Positions 1 through 6,310 of a DNA stretch of 33,535 nucleotides are shown here, in pieces. The notes beneath the pieces are model-generated. The model saw only the letters and a program-made list of their open reading frames with translations, had not been told where the DNA came from and did not search any database. How positions within the stretch are numbered: the first letter of the stretch is position 1; each line of letters opens with the position of its first letter. The translations under genes and the position numbers were made by a program. The DNA is from Colwellia sp. (lineage in GTDB: Bacteria; Pseudomonadota; Gammaproteobacteria; Enterobacterales; Alteromonadaceae): contig JALJPA010000026.1 of NCBI GenBank assembly GCA_022969215.1, positions 1 to 33,535 of the forward strand, read 5' to 3'.

Positions 1-56
1 TGCCCTCCTAAAGACTCATAGGCGGTATATCTTAAATAGCTTTTATAGTGTGCCAT
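1..56 (-). CDS. Small hypothetical protein, cut by the window edge
   Basis: The start codon overlaps the stop of the preceding gene in a TAATG junction, so the two are probably translationally coupled. Eighteen codons are visible, beginning MAHYKSYLRYTAYESLGG, and the frame is still open at base 1. I do not recognise it. If the molecule is circular, the frame continues from the other end of the window for thirteen more complete codons before a stop, giving a protein of about 31 residues. Confidence 0.45.
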   Translation of the reverse strand, partial: MAHYKSYLRYTAYESLGG

Positions 57-199
57 TATCCTTTAACTATCTTTAACATCTCCTTGTAGTTATCAAGCTC
101 CTTTTTATGATGAGCTACTGCCTTATCTTTGTTTCCGTCAAATGCTAATTGATATTGTTTTTGGTGAAACGCTATTTTATCCGTGTAAAAATTTTCCAT
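56..199 (-). CDS. 47-aa hypothetical phage protein
   Basis: Short charged protein starting MENFYTDKIAFHQKQ and ending MLKIVKG. It is rich in Lys, His and Glu, has no hydrophobic segment, and is probably one or two helices. A purine-rich AAGGCAGAG lies upstream of the ATG. The downstream gene starts inside its stop codon. It is the next-to-last visible member of the leftward early operon. I do not recognise a family and infer no function. The chief support is gene packing and the ribosome site. Confidence 0.55.
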   Translation of the reverse strand: MENFYTDKIAFHQKQYQLAFDGNKDKAVAHHKKELDNYKEMLKIVKG

Positions 200-226
200 T
201 ACTCTGCCTTATTGCTTATGTGTGGG

Positions 227-520
227 TTAAACTTTATCGTACGTCAATTCAAAAATACCAGGCTTACAAGGGTAAAACTCACCCTTAACGCCTTTGATAA
301 TGTAATCCCCGAAATTAGCCTTCATAACACCCTCTAGAGTATCAATATTAATAAACCCATCATCGATACGGTAATTACAATAAGACTCAAAGGCATCGAT
401 AGCAGTGTTGCATTTAGTTACTACTGGTTCACCTTTAAAATTTAAAACTTCTCTAATTGATTTTTGATTGGGTAGCAATCGTATGGCTTCAATCTCAACT
501 GGTTTTTTTCTGTATTTCAT
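227..520 (-). CDS. Conserved phage protein with N-terminal MKYRKKPVEIEA
   Basis: A 97-residue protein of a family common in tailed phages. Members begin with a YRKKPV-IEA motif and end with a GDYIIKGVKGEFYPCKP segment followed by F-TY, and both motifs are present here at full length. The function is not established in the families I know. I chose the ATG at 520 rather than an upstream in-frame ATG because AGAGAG lies at good spacing before it and homologues start at MKYRKKP. It belongs to the leftward early operon. Confidence 0.8.
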   Translation of the reverse strand: MKYRKKPVEIEAIRLLPNQKSIREVLNFKGEPVVTKCNTAIDAFESYCNYRIDDGFINIDTLEGVMKANFGDYIIKGVKGEFYPCKPGIFELTYDKV

Positions 521-548
521 AATCATCTCTCTTTGTTTATTAACTGAG

Positions 549-767
549 TTACTTAACTTCAATAATATTACTAGTTACGCATTCTACTTCGTGACGAGTA
601 TCACATTCTGCGGCATTAATAAATTTATGTGGTTGGTTTTTAATTTCGTTAGTCAGCTCAACTAATCTATTTCCGTCCTTTGGCATATCCCATCCATTTT
701 CAGCACTAACCGTTAAAGTGTAGATTTTTGTTTCTCTAAACTCAAATACCATTTTTTCAATGTTCAT
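549..767 (-). CDS. 72-aa hypothetical early protein
   Basis: A small acidic protein beginning MNIEKMVFEFRETKIYTLTVSAENGW. The alternating pattern at the start suggests two beta strands, followed by a helical middle rich in Asn and Glu. AGAGAG precedes the ATG. Directly upstream is a short intergenic stretch holding two copies of an 8-bp palindrome, listed separately. I do not recognise the family. It lies between two conserved phage genes of the same operon, so an early accessory role is likely. Confidence 0.6.
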   Translation of the reverse strand: MNIEKMVFEFRETKIYTLTVSAENGWDMPKDGNRLVELTNEIKNQPHKFINAAECDTRHEVECVTSNIIEVK

Positions 768-795
768 GATCGTTACTCTCTTATTTAGTTTGGTT

Positions 796-816
796 TAGCG
801 CTAGTTAGTAGCGCTA
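796..816. repeat. Twin 8-bp palindromes TAGCGCTA
   Basis: Two identical copies of the self-complementary octamer TAGCGCTA occupy 796-803 and 809-816, separated by GTTAG. Together they can also fold as a 7- to 8-bp stem with a five-base loop. They lie between the 161-aa and 72-aa genes. No T run follows on either strand, so this is not a standard terminator. It could be an operator or an RNA processing or stability hairpin; the sequence alone cannot decide. Confidence 0.5.
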
Positions 817-824
817 TGTGTTGG

Positions 825-1310
825 TTAAGTTTCTAAGTTTTCGTTCGGGTAATCGTCAGTAGGACTAAATATTTCTACAGGCTCTTTTTGCTCGTAAGGG
901 AATTCAATGTAAAATTTATCACCACCTTTACTGTAATGTGACTTATAAACTTCACCTTCGTCATTCTTGTACCACTCCCAATAAACGCGACCATCAATAT
1001 CATAAGGCTTATTATCCTCACTTTTAAAAACAGATGATAAGCGCACATTTTGAAACATACCATCGCCTACTTCGTGCCACTCGTTATCATTACCAGTTAG
1101 CGGAGTGATTAACTTAAATCTAGCTAGCTTTTCAAATAGGTTTACGGCATAACCATAACTTGAGCCGCTATGACCATGAGTTGAAAAAACCTCTAGCAAC
1201 TCCAAGACCTGATCGCACATCAATTTTTGCATGTCGCATTCAAACTCGCCTTTTTCGTTTGACCATCCCGCCAAATTAAATTCTTTCTTTGCGTGTGATA
1301 TATAACTCAT
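825..1310 (-). CDS. Conserved phage protein, WHEVGDGMFQN family
   Basis: A 161-residue soluble protein. It carries motifs I recognise from a widespread phage family: an N-terminal KKEFNLAGW segment, a central HGHSGSSYGYAVNLFEKLA, then a PLTGNDNEWHEVGDGMFQN stretch, and a YDIDGRVYWEWY segment before a C-terminal YIEFPY. The length matches relatives I recall. The function of the family is unknown to me. It sits in the leftward early operon with other conserved small phage genes, so a host-takeover or DNA-metabolism role is possible but unproven. Confidence 0.8.
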   Translation of the reverse strand: MSYISHAKKEFNLAGWSNEKGEFECDMQKLMCDQVLELLEVFSTHGHSGSSYGYAVNLFEKLARFKLITPLTGNDNEWHEVGDGMFQNVRLSSVFKSEDNKPYDIDGRVYWEWYKNDEGEVYKSHYSKGGDKFYIEFPYEQKEPVEIFSPTDDYPNENLET

Positions 1311-1336
1311 TCTTCTATTCCTTCTTGTGGTTTGGT

Positions 1337-1540
1337 TTATTTATTAACTGAGATTACTTTATTTTCAGGCTTTCTATATTTGCCAATTTGAGTTGATAAT
1401 TGAATTAATGACTTCATGACTTCATCATCTTCAGCATTTGCCGTTACAAATATAAGCATTTCGCCATTCTTTTTAAAAGCGCAAGCAATCGCACTACCAA
1501 GCTCTTTTTGTGTTTCCTTTAGCTTCTCGTACTCACTCAT
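1337..1540 (-). CDS. 67-aa hypothetical early protein
   Basis: Begins MSEYEKLKETQKELGSAIAC. The ATG at 1540 is preceded by an excellent AAGGAG at ten-base spacing; an in-frame upstream ATG at 1585 would overlap the previous gene and has no such site. The protein has a charged N-terminal helix, a central strand MLIFVTANAE and a basic tail. Its stop lies within one copy of a repeated CTCAGTTAA boundary element. I do not recognise it. Confidence 0.65.
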   Translation of the reverse strand: MSEYEKLKETQKELGSAIACAFKKNGEMLIFVTANAEDDEVMKSLIQLSTQIGKYRKPENKVISVNK

Positions 1541-1541
1541 G

Positions 1542-1805
1542 TTATTTATTCTCCTTAAGTTGATAATCACATATTGTGCTAACACTAGGTACTACGTGAT
1601 CATCTTCTGTTACAGGTCTTACATTACATATTGTCGCGGTTTGCTTTATTTCCCCCCAACAAACTTGTGAAACCTCTTCGTCCCAGCCTTCATCTGCATT
1701 ATCTCTATACCAATCAATAGATGTTTCAGCAGAATCCTTTGCTTCTTTTTCTGTTTGGTAAGTGTCGAACCCTGCATCTGGGCAATAGCAAAAAAACTTA
1801 TCCAT
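1542..1805 (-). CDS. Conserved phage protein, GWDEEV-CWGE family
   Basis: An 87-residue acidic protein beginning MDKFFCYCPDAGFDTYQTEKEAK. The middle carries the motif ADEGWDEEVSQVCWGEIKQ, which I recognise from a small conserved protein of many enterobacterial and other tailed phages. Its biochemical role is unknown to me. It ends two bases before the start of the next gene, whose ribosome site lies inside its last codons. It is part of the leftward early operon. Confidence 0.75.
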   Translation of the reverse strand: MDKFFCYCPDAGFDTYQTEKEAKDSAETSIDWYRDNADEGWDEEVSQVCWGEIKQTATICNVRPVTEDDHVVPSVSTICDYQLKENK

Positions 1806-1835
1806 CTTTCTTATCCTTGTGTGTTGTTAGTGGGG

Positions 1836-2081
1836 TTAGATATCAAAATGCTCAATTAGCAATTCAATAATAGAAAATATTTCGCCAGTATTCTCTTGTT
1901 GTAGCGCTAAGTGCTTCCTTGCTGCTTCTAATGCTTCAGGTTCGTCCGTCTCAATTTCAAATTGCTTATATAAAAAATCACTAACAGAATCACTATTGGT
2001 TTCTAAAGAATTGTGAACTGGTGCCATTAATTTAAGTATTTTCTTAAATTGTTCTTTTTCTAAATTTGATAATTTATTCAT
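1836..2081 (-). CDS. First gene of the leftward early operon, 81 aa
   Basis: The promoter-proximal gene of the leftward unit, beginning MNKLSNLEKEQFKKILKLMAPVHNSLE. The protein is almost entirely helical and acidic, with no membrane segment. AGAGAGATAG precedes the ATG at usable spacing. The transcript leader between the predicted start near 2118 and the ATG is about 36 bases and contains a copy of the CTCAGTTAA element. No family was recognised; its position suggests very early expression. Confidence 0.65.
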   Translation of the reverse strand: MNKLSNLEKEQFKKILKLMAPVHNSLETNSDSVSDFLYKQFEIETDEPEALEAARKHLALQQENTGEIFSIIELLIEHFDI

Positions 2082-2124
2082 GTTTTCTATCTCTCTATTG
2101 GTTTGTTGTTGTTAACTGAGACAA

Positions 2125-2152
2125 ACAATAGCACACTTACTTACGGTGTCAA
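2125..2152 (-). promoter_or_regulatory. Leftward early promoter
   Basis: On the minus strand a perfect -35 box TTGACA (2152-2147) is separated by 16 bases from TATTGT (2130-2125). The bases before the -10 are TGC, giving an extended -10. Transcription would begin near 2118 and run into the 81-aa gene. This is among the best sigma70-type matches in the window and fits an unassisted early promoter. Confidence 0.8.
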
Positions 2153-2160
2153 CACAAAGA

Positions 2161-2190
2161 TACATACAAATATAATTATATTTATATGTA
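2161..2190. promoter_or_regulatory. 30-bp palindromic operator candidate
   Basis: An inverted repeat with 6-bp outer arms TACATA/TATGTA and a perfect 16-bp centre AAATATAATTATATTT, with one mismatched pair between them. It lies in the divergent region, nine bases upstream of the leftward -35 box, and before the rightward regulator gene. Placement and symmetry fit a protein-binding site that could control both directions. The AT richness lowers certainty. Confidence 0.55.
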
Positions 2191-2247
2191 CATTATTTTT
2201 ATTGTGTGCAATACTTCAATCAACTTCAGCAAATAGAGAATGTATAT

Positions 2248-2445
2248 ATGAAAATTTTACCAGTTAAATTTAGTGATACTCAGGTGTCAAAGATTAAAGA
2301 TGTAGTTGATGTGGTTGGTATTGATACCAGTAAGGTTGCTAGAGCTGCTATGAGATTAGGCATTGCTCAGATAGTGGCGCTAGCATCAAGAGATGTTGAT
2401 AAGGCTATTGATTTAGTTTTGATTAATGACGCTAGAGCGAAGTAG
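2248..2445 (+). CDS. Probable ribbon-helix-helix transcriptional regulator
   Basis: A 65-residue protein with the layout of an Arc/CopG-type fold: a strand KILPVKFSD, a helix DTQVSKIKDVVDVVG, and a second helix starting DTSKVARAAMRLGIAQIV. Such proteins bind DNA as dimers through the strand. I chose the ATG at 2248, preceded by AGAGAA, over an upstream in-frame ATG at 2206. It is the first gene of the rightward unit and faces the leftward early promoter, with a 30-bp palindrome between them, which is the usual place for an autoregulatory switch protein. The fold assignment rests on pattern only. Confidence 0.6.
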   Translation: MKILPVKFSDTQVSKIKDVVDVVGIDTSKVARAAMRLGIAQIVALASRDVDKAIDLVLINDARAK

Positions 2446-2449
2446 AAAC

Positions 2450-2475
2450 AAAAAAAGCACCCTCTGACAAGTGCT
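2450..2475 (-). terminator. Weak leftward terminator candidate
   Basis: On the minus strand AGCAC and GTGCT form a five-pair stem with a ten-base loop, followed by seven T residues. It lies between two rightward genes, so it would stop antisense transcription entering the regulator gene from the right. The stem is short, so confidence is low. Confidence 0.3.
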
Positions 2476-2502
2476 GATTAATTCGACTAAGGACACTATA
2501 AC

Positions 2503-3195
2503 ATGCACTACTACCAATTTAATATAGGTGATTACGTTAGCTCAACGCAACACTTAGATGAAAATGAAGATTTAGCATATAGAAGGATGCTAGATATTTA
2601 TTATTCAAAAGAGCTTCCGTTACCAGAAGACCAGAAAGATATAGCTAGATTAATTAGAATGCGAACGCATACCGAAAGCATTGCGATCGTATTGCACGAA
2701 TTCTTTACTCTAAAAAAAGACGGCTATCATTGTATAAGAGCGGATAAAGAAATTTTAGCGTTTCAATCTAAATCTGACAAGGCTAGAAAGTCAGCCGAAG
2801 CAAGATGGAATAAAAACAAAGACTTACCGAAAGAAAAGGTTGATGCGAACGCATTACGAACGCAAAGCGAAGGCAAAGCGAAGGCAATGCTAAACACTAA
2901 ACAAGAAACACTAAACACTAAACAAGAAACACTTAAAGACAATACATCATTTATCAATGACGGATTTGACCATTGGTGGTCAAGTTATAAAAAGAAAGCT
3001 GATAAGAAAAAAGCGTTACAAAAGTTTAAGTTGATTACGCGAGGCTTTTCGGATGATAAGTTTTCTGAGTTTGTAAATATGATAACTACAGATTGTAAAA
3101 AAAGATTTGTAGATACTGAGAAAGAATTTGTTCCTAACGCTACTACGTATTTGAATGGCGAACGATGGAACGACGAAATAATAGGAAGTAATTAA
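2503..3195 (+). CDS. Phage replication protein with DUF1376 (YdaU-like) domain
   Basis: A 230-residue protein. Residues 1 to about 95 match the DUF1376 pattern: HYYQFNIGDYVSSTQHLDENEDLAYRRMLDIYY and a later HCIRADKEI. A low-complexity linker follows at about 100-145. The C-terminal part, with FDHWWSSYKKKADKKKA and ATTYLNGERWNDE, is the conserved tail seen in phage replication-initiation proteins. It probably recognises the phage origin and recruits the helicase encoded immediately downstream, one base after its stop codon. Its linker-coding DNA carries tandem repeats (2846-2931) that resemble origin iterons, as in lambda O. Confidence 0.85.
   Translation: MHYYQFNIGDYVSSTQHLDENEDLAYRRMLDIYYSKELPLPEDQKDIARLIRMRTHTESIAIVLHEFFTLKKDGYHCIRADKEILAFQSKSDKARKSAEARWNKNKDLPKEKVDANALRTQSEGKAKAMLNTKQETLNTKQETLKDNTSFINDGFDHWWSSYKKKADKKKALQKFKLITRGFSDDKFSEFVNMITTDCKKRFVDTEKEFVPNATTYLNGERWNDEIIGSN
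2846..2931 (+). repeat. Iteron-like tandem repeats, candidate replication origin
   Basis: Four head-to-tail 11-bp units run from 2846 to 2889: CGAACGCATTA, CGAACGCAAAG, CGAAGGCAAAG and CGAAGGCAATG. Two perfect 21-bp AT-rich units follow at 2890-2910 and 2911-2931. Because 11 is not a multiple of three, the 11-bp repeat is conserved at DNA level while the peptide changes, which argues for a DNA function. A further partial copy, CGAACGCATAC, lies at 2662. Iterons next to an AT-rich stretch inside an initiator gene is the lambda-type origin layout. Confidence 0.65.
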
Positions 3196-3196
3196 A

Positions 3197-4597
3197 ATGA
3201 CAATTGAACATGAGCAATCGCTTATTGGCGGACTAATGAAAATAGCTAGCTGTGAATCTGATATTGCTAGTTACATATTATCAACTTTAAAACCGGCTTC
3301 ATTCTCCACGCTGGTTCACAAGGAAATATACAAAGGATTGTTATTCCTAAATACTAATAAAATGTATTTCGATAATTTATCAGTGATGAAGCAACTAGAT
3401 AAAAATAATTTTGTTGAAATTAGAGATATAGATTTATGTTACCAGTACGCAGCTGATGCTTCTTTGTTAAGACAGTACTCAACCGCAATTAAAGACGAAT
3501 CAATGGAAAGGTTTTCTGTTGCCAAGATTGCAGACATTCAGGACATGATTACTAATCCTGAAAACGGAAATATTGCACAGCGTTTAGGCCTGGCTGAATC
3601 TGTTATTTCTGGACTAATTGAGCAGATGCAAAACCGTGAAGAAAAAGGTTTACGTGATGCTGGCTACTGGGCTAGTGAATGGATTGATGATAAAGAGGCC
3701 TACCATAGCGGTAAGCAAACAAGTTACACGCTTGGTATCCAAGGTATTGATGAAGCTTTTAAACCCAAGGGTGTGCTTCCTGGGTCGCTTGTAGTGGTTG
3801 GAGCTAGACCTAAGATGGGTAAAACATTTACAGCGGTTAAGATTATTGATCACTTCTTAAAAGAATCTGGTAAGGCTGTTTGTGCTTTCTCAATGGAAAT
3901 GCGCGGCGTTGATATTTGGGAACGCGCAATGTCTAGTCGTGGGCGTGTTGATTCAGATAGTTTTTATTCTGTATCAATGGAGAATACAGGCTTTTGGGAT
4001 CACGCCGGAGGTATTAACAACGAGTTAGCAAATTCTGACTTTCACCTTGATGACAGCCCGTGTGTAAGTATGGCTAAGATTAAAAAGGAAGTGCGAGAAG
4101 TTCACCGCAAAACCCCTGTTGGTTTGGTTATGGTTGATTATCTTACTTTGATGGGAACCGAAGAGGCTGAACGTAACGACCTTAAATACGCCGCGATAAC
4201 CAAAGAACTTAAAATCTTGGCCAAAGAACTTGGTTGTGTGATTTTACTTTTAATTCAATTAAACCGTGGTTTAGAAAACAGACCTGATAAACGTCCCGTT
4301 CCTAGTGATGGTCGTGACACAGGTCAAATAGAACAAGATTGTGATGTTTGGATTGGGCTATATCGTGAGGGTGTCTATAACCCAGAATGCGGGCATTCAT
4401 TAACCGAGGCTATCGTTAGGCTTAACAGGGCTGGAAGTAACGCTACAGCTTACATGGAGTTGAATAACGGCTACTTTGAAGATGTAAATCAGTTGGAAGC
4501 GCACAAACAAGTAGAAACAGTCAAAGCTGAAAAGCGCAAACAGGAGCAAGCAGACGATGAACAATCAACATTCAGAGGCCGAAGAAAGCGAGCTTGA
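3197..4597 (+). CDS. dnaB-like: DnaB-type replicative DNA helicase
   Basis: A 466-residue hexameric SF4 helicase that would unwind the phage fork. An N-terminal all-helical domain covers roughly residues 1-110 (EHEQSLIGGLM start). The RecA-like motor domain follows, with Walker A GARPKMGKT near 201-209, Walker B LVMVDYLTLM near 309-318, and a later LNRGLENRPDKRPVPSDGRDTGQIEQD block typical of DnaB motif H4. The length is close to that of bacterial DnaB. AGGAAG precedes the ATG, which lies just after the initiator gene. The C-terminus is a basic charged tail overlapping the next small gene. Confidence 0.95.
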   Translation: MTIEHEQSLIGGLMKIASCESDIASYILSTLKPASFSTLVHKEIYKGLLFLNTNKMYFDNLSVMKQLDKNNFVEIRDIDLCYQYAADASLLRQYSTAIKDESMERFSVAKIADIQDMITNPENGNIAQRLGLAESVISGLIEQMQNREEKGLRDAGYWASEWIDDKEAYHSGKQTSYTLGIQGIDEAFKPKGVLPGSLVVVGARPKMGKTFTAVKIIDHFLKESGKAVCAFSMEMRGVDIWERAMSSRGRVDSDSFYSVSMENTGFWDHAGGINNELANSDFHLDDSPCVSMAKIKKEVREVHRKTPVGLVMVDYLTLMGTEEAERNDLKYAAITKELKILAKELGCVILLLIQLNRGLENRPDKRPVPSDGRDTGQIEQDCDVWIGLYREGVYNPECGHSLTEAIVRLNRAGSNATAYMELNNGYFEDVNQLEAHKQVETVKAEKRKQEQADDEQSTFRGRRKRA

Positions 4598-4727
4598 ATT
4601 TAGAATTAGATTTAGAGGTGAGTACGGAGTTGATTACCAAGAAGCTTTAGATGAAATAAAACGAAAGCAAGAAAAGCGTAACCAGTGGTGGCATAACATT
4701 TGTGTAGTTTACGGCTGGAATAAATAA
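4557..4727 (+). CDS. 56-aa hypothetical protein overlapping the helicase end
   Basis: The ATG lies 41 bases inside the helicase gene in another frame, with AGGAG ten bases upstream. The product starts MNNQHSEAEESELEF and has a charged helix and a C-terminal RNQWWHNICVVYGWNK segment. Its stop is well beyond the helicase stop and the frame fills the gap exactly, so it is probably real. I do not recognise a family. It may be a NinX-like or primase-associated accessory protein, but nothing in the sequence shows that. Confidence 0.6.
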   Translation: MNNQHSEAEESELEFRIRFRGEYGVDYQEALDEIKRKQEKRNQWWHNICVVYGWNK

Positions 4728-4752
4728 TAATTAACAAACAAGGAGAGCAAAA

Positions 4753-4917
4753 ATGAAGGAATCTATAGAAATATTAGCACTACGAAATGAACTTGCAGAA
4801 AATAACGAGATAGCGGCTATAAGAGAAAAGTTTTATCAGGGGCGTGTTTTGACACTAACTAAAGAGTTAGACCAGGCGCGTAACGAGTTAAGTTTTAGGA
4901 GATCAATCAATGGATAG
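4753..4917 (+). CDS. 54-aa coiled-coil hypothetical protein
   Basis: Begins MKESIEILALRNELAENNE, with leucines in heptad-like spacing, and is basic near the end. The ribosome site AAGGAGAG is strong. The last codons overlap the start of the next gene by eight bases. No family was recognised. With its neighbour it forms a pair of small coiled-coil proteins directly after the replication genes. Confidence 0.6.
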   Translation: MKESIEILALRNELAENNEIAAIREKFYQGRVLTLTKELDQARNELSFRRSING

Positions 4918-5095
4918 TTACAGAACACAGTTAATAGAAGCTAAAAGGCTTAATAGCGAGCTACTAAATGAGTTAGGCGAGGCTTACATGAGCTTGTCAA
5001 AGAATGCGATTGGGAGTAGCAATAAAATTCTAGCTCAGGCTAAAGAAATATATGAACTTAAGCAGCAATTAAATAATTTATTAGAGGATAAGTAA
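4910..5095 (+). CDS. 61-aa coiled-coil hypothetical protein
   Basis: Begins MDSYRTQLIEAKRLNSELLNELGEAY and ends ELKQQLNNLLEDK. Two helical stretches with heptad leucines suggest a coiled-coil dimer. Its start overlaps the end of the preceding gene, and AGGAGATC in that gene supplies the ribosome site. It ends two bases before the HNH gene, indicating one operon. No function can be assigned. Confidence 0.65.
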   Translation: MDSYRTQLIEAKRLNSELLNELGEAYMSLSKNAIGSSNKILAQAKEIYELKQQLNNLLEDK

Positions 5096-5097
5096 CA

Positions 5098-5724
5098 ATG
5101 AGTAAGTTAAGACAGACTATTTTTGATAAGTCAGGCGGTTATTGTTGGTATTGTGGGTGCATGCTTGGCAAAGGTTGGCATGCTGACCACTTTTACCCAG
5201 TGGTTAGGGTTGGTGGTAAAATGCTTTACCCTGAATTAGATTCGCTAGATAACAAAGTGCCATCATGCCCACAATGTAACATGATGAAATCATCTATGAA
5301 TATTGAAAGCTTTAGAAGTACCGTTCATCAGTTTGTAGAAAGTTTAAATCTGTACACCACTCAATATAAATTCGCTAAAAAATATAACTTAGTGAAAGAA
5401 ACTGGTATCAATGTAAGGTTTTGGTTTGAAGAAAATGAAAAGCACGTAAAGCCAGAGCATGACCTGTTAAAAATATCAGAGCGCGCAATTATAATGGAAT
5501 GGAAAAAAGACAAAGAAGAGCGAGATTATTACTATTTAAACTTTGATGATTTTATTTGCACATTAAGAAGAGTTGGTAATAATTGGATCGCTATAGCTAT
5601 GGGTTTTTCATGGGAAGAGTTAGGTAGAATAGAAATTCAATTTGGCAGGCTTGAAAAAGAAAAGGCAGCTGATTGGGCGATTAAAATACAAGAAGGGATA
5701 AACAGCACTAACCAAATTAGTTAG
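5098..5724 (+). CDS. HNH endonuclease-like protein
   Basis: A 208-residue protein with an N-terminal HNH module. Cys16 and Cys19 (CWYC) with Cys57 and Cys60 (CPQC) form a zinc site. The metal and catalytic part is WHADHFYP (His28 to His31), with Asn52 and Asn61 following. The remaining 130 residues are helical and charged with no motif I know. It could be a free-standing homing-type nuclease or a repair or packaging nuclease. It is the last rightward gene before an oppositely oriented gene, and a stem-loop covers its stop codon. The nuclease fold is well supported; the biological role is not. Confidence 0.85.
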   Translation: MSKLRQTIFDKSGGYCWYCGCMLGKGWHADHFYPVVRVGGKMLYPELDSLDNKVPSCPQCNMMKSSMNIESFRSTVHQFVESLNLYTTQYKFAKKYNLVKETGINVRFWFEENEKHVKPEHDLLKISERAIIMEWKKDKEERDYYYLNFDDFICTLRRVGNNWIAIAMGFSWEELGRIEIQFGRLEKEKAADWAIKIQEGINSTNQIS

Positions 5725-5728
5725 TGCT
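5704..5728. terminator. Bidirectional stem-loop between convergent genes
   Basis: AGCACTAAC (5704-5712) and GTTAGTGCT (5720-5728) form a perfect 9-bp stem with a seven-base loop. It sits between the ends of a rightward and a leftward gene and overlaps the rightward stop codon. Only a short T-rich stretch follows further on, so termination strength is uncertain. Confidence 0.5.
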
Positions 5729-5737
5729 ATAGAGTGG

Positions 5738-6151
5738 TTACTTTTTAGTTTCGTTGTGTCTGGTTAGCATGTAACTACCAAAGAAGAAGGTAATTATTGC
5801 AGCAGTACCGGCCAACATAACTGAAGCGGTTGAAAGCTTATAATAAAACTCTGCTAGCTCCATATTAAAAGGGGCGGCTATTGCACACATCAAAACGAGC
5901 CATAGTTGAACTTTAATCCATTGCTTGGCGATTTCACGCCTAGCTTTGGAACGTTCGCTATTTTCACCCATAGAGGAGATAGCGTACGCAACAACACCTT
6001 TGCGCAGTTCAGTATTGGCTTCTGCGATTTCTTCATCGGTATATTGTTGGCCACCTATCCAACTACCAACGTTAGCAAGTAAACCATCATCTTTATCTAA
6101 TACGTTATCGACTGCCTTGTCTGACCATGACATCGGGTTATACCAACTCAT
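5738..6151 (-). CDS. Phage membrane protein, possibly holin-like
   Basis: A 137-residue protein with a soluble N-terminal half (MSWYNPMSWSDKAVDNVL, a GGQQYTDEEIAEANTELRKG segment and a basic SERSKARREIA helix). Two hydrophobic segments follow, at about 82-97 (LWLVLMCAIAAPF) and 108-130 (ASVMLAGTAAIITFFFGSYML). Helix number, size and basic linker resemble some phage three-helix holins, but I cannot confirm it. It is the only leftward gene inside the rightward unit and has its own promoter candidates, so an independently expressed accessory gene (a moron, for example superinfection exclusion) is the main alternative. Confidence 0.55.
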   Translation of the reverse strand: MSWYNPMSWSDKAVDNVLDKDDGLLANVGSWIGGQQYTDEEIAEANTELRKGVVAYAISSMGENSERSKARREIAKQWIKVQLWLVLMCAIAAPFNMELAEFYYKLSTASVMLAGTAAIITFFFGSYMLTRHNETKK

Positions 6152-6172
6152 TCTTTAAACTCCTATCTGTAA

Positions 6173-6239
6173 ATTATAACCCTCGCAGGGAGCTGTTCTG
6201 ATGGGTAGCTGGAAGGGTGTTGTTATTTAGTATTATAAC
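6173..6239 (-). promoter_or_regulatory. Promoter candidates for the lone leftward gene
   Basis: Two TATAAT boxes face left upstream of the 137-aa membrane protein gene: one at 6178-6173 and one at 6237-6232, the latter preceded by TG at the extended -10 position. Neither has a good -35 box. They show that this gene can be expressed apart from the surrounding rightward unit. Confidence 0.45.
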
Positions 6240-6253
6240 ATGAAAATAAAACC

Positions 6254-6281
6254 TTGATTATCTATATTATATGTATATACT
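6254..6281 (+). promoter_or_regulatory. Rightward promoter before the small-gene cluster
   Basis: TTGATT (6254-6259) and TATACT (6276-6281) are separated by 16 bases, and the first gene starts 30 bases later. The spacer contains the symmetrical stretch TATATGTATATA. It would restart transcription after the stem-loop and the leftward gene. Confidence 0.55.
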
Positions 6282-6310
6282 GTCTATATCGTTTAAATAT
6301 AAGGAAGGTT

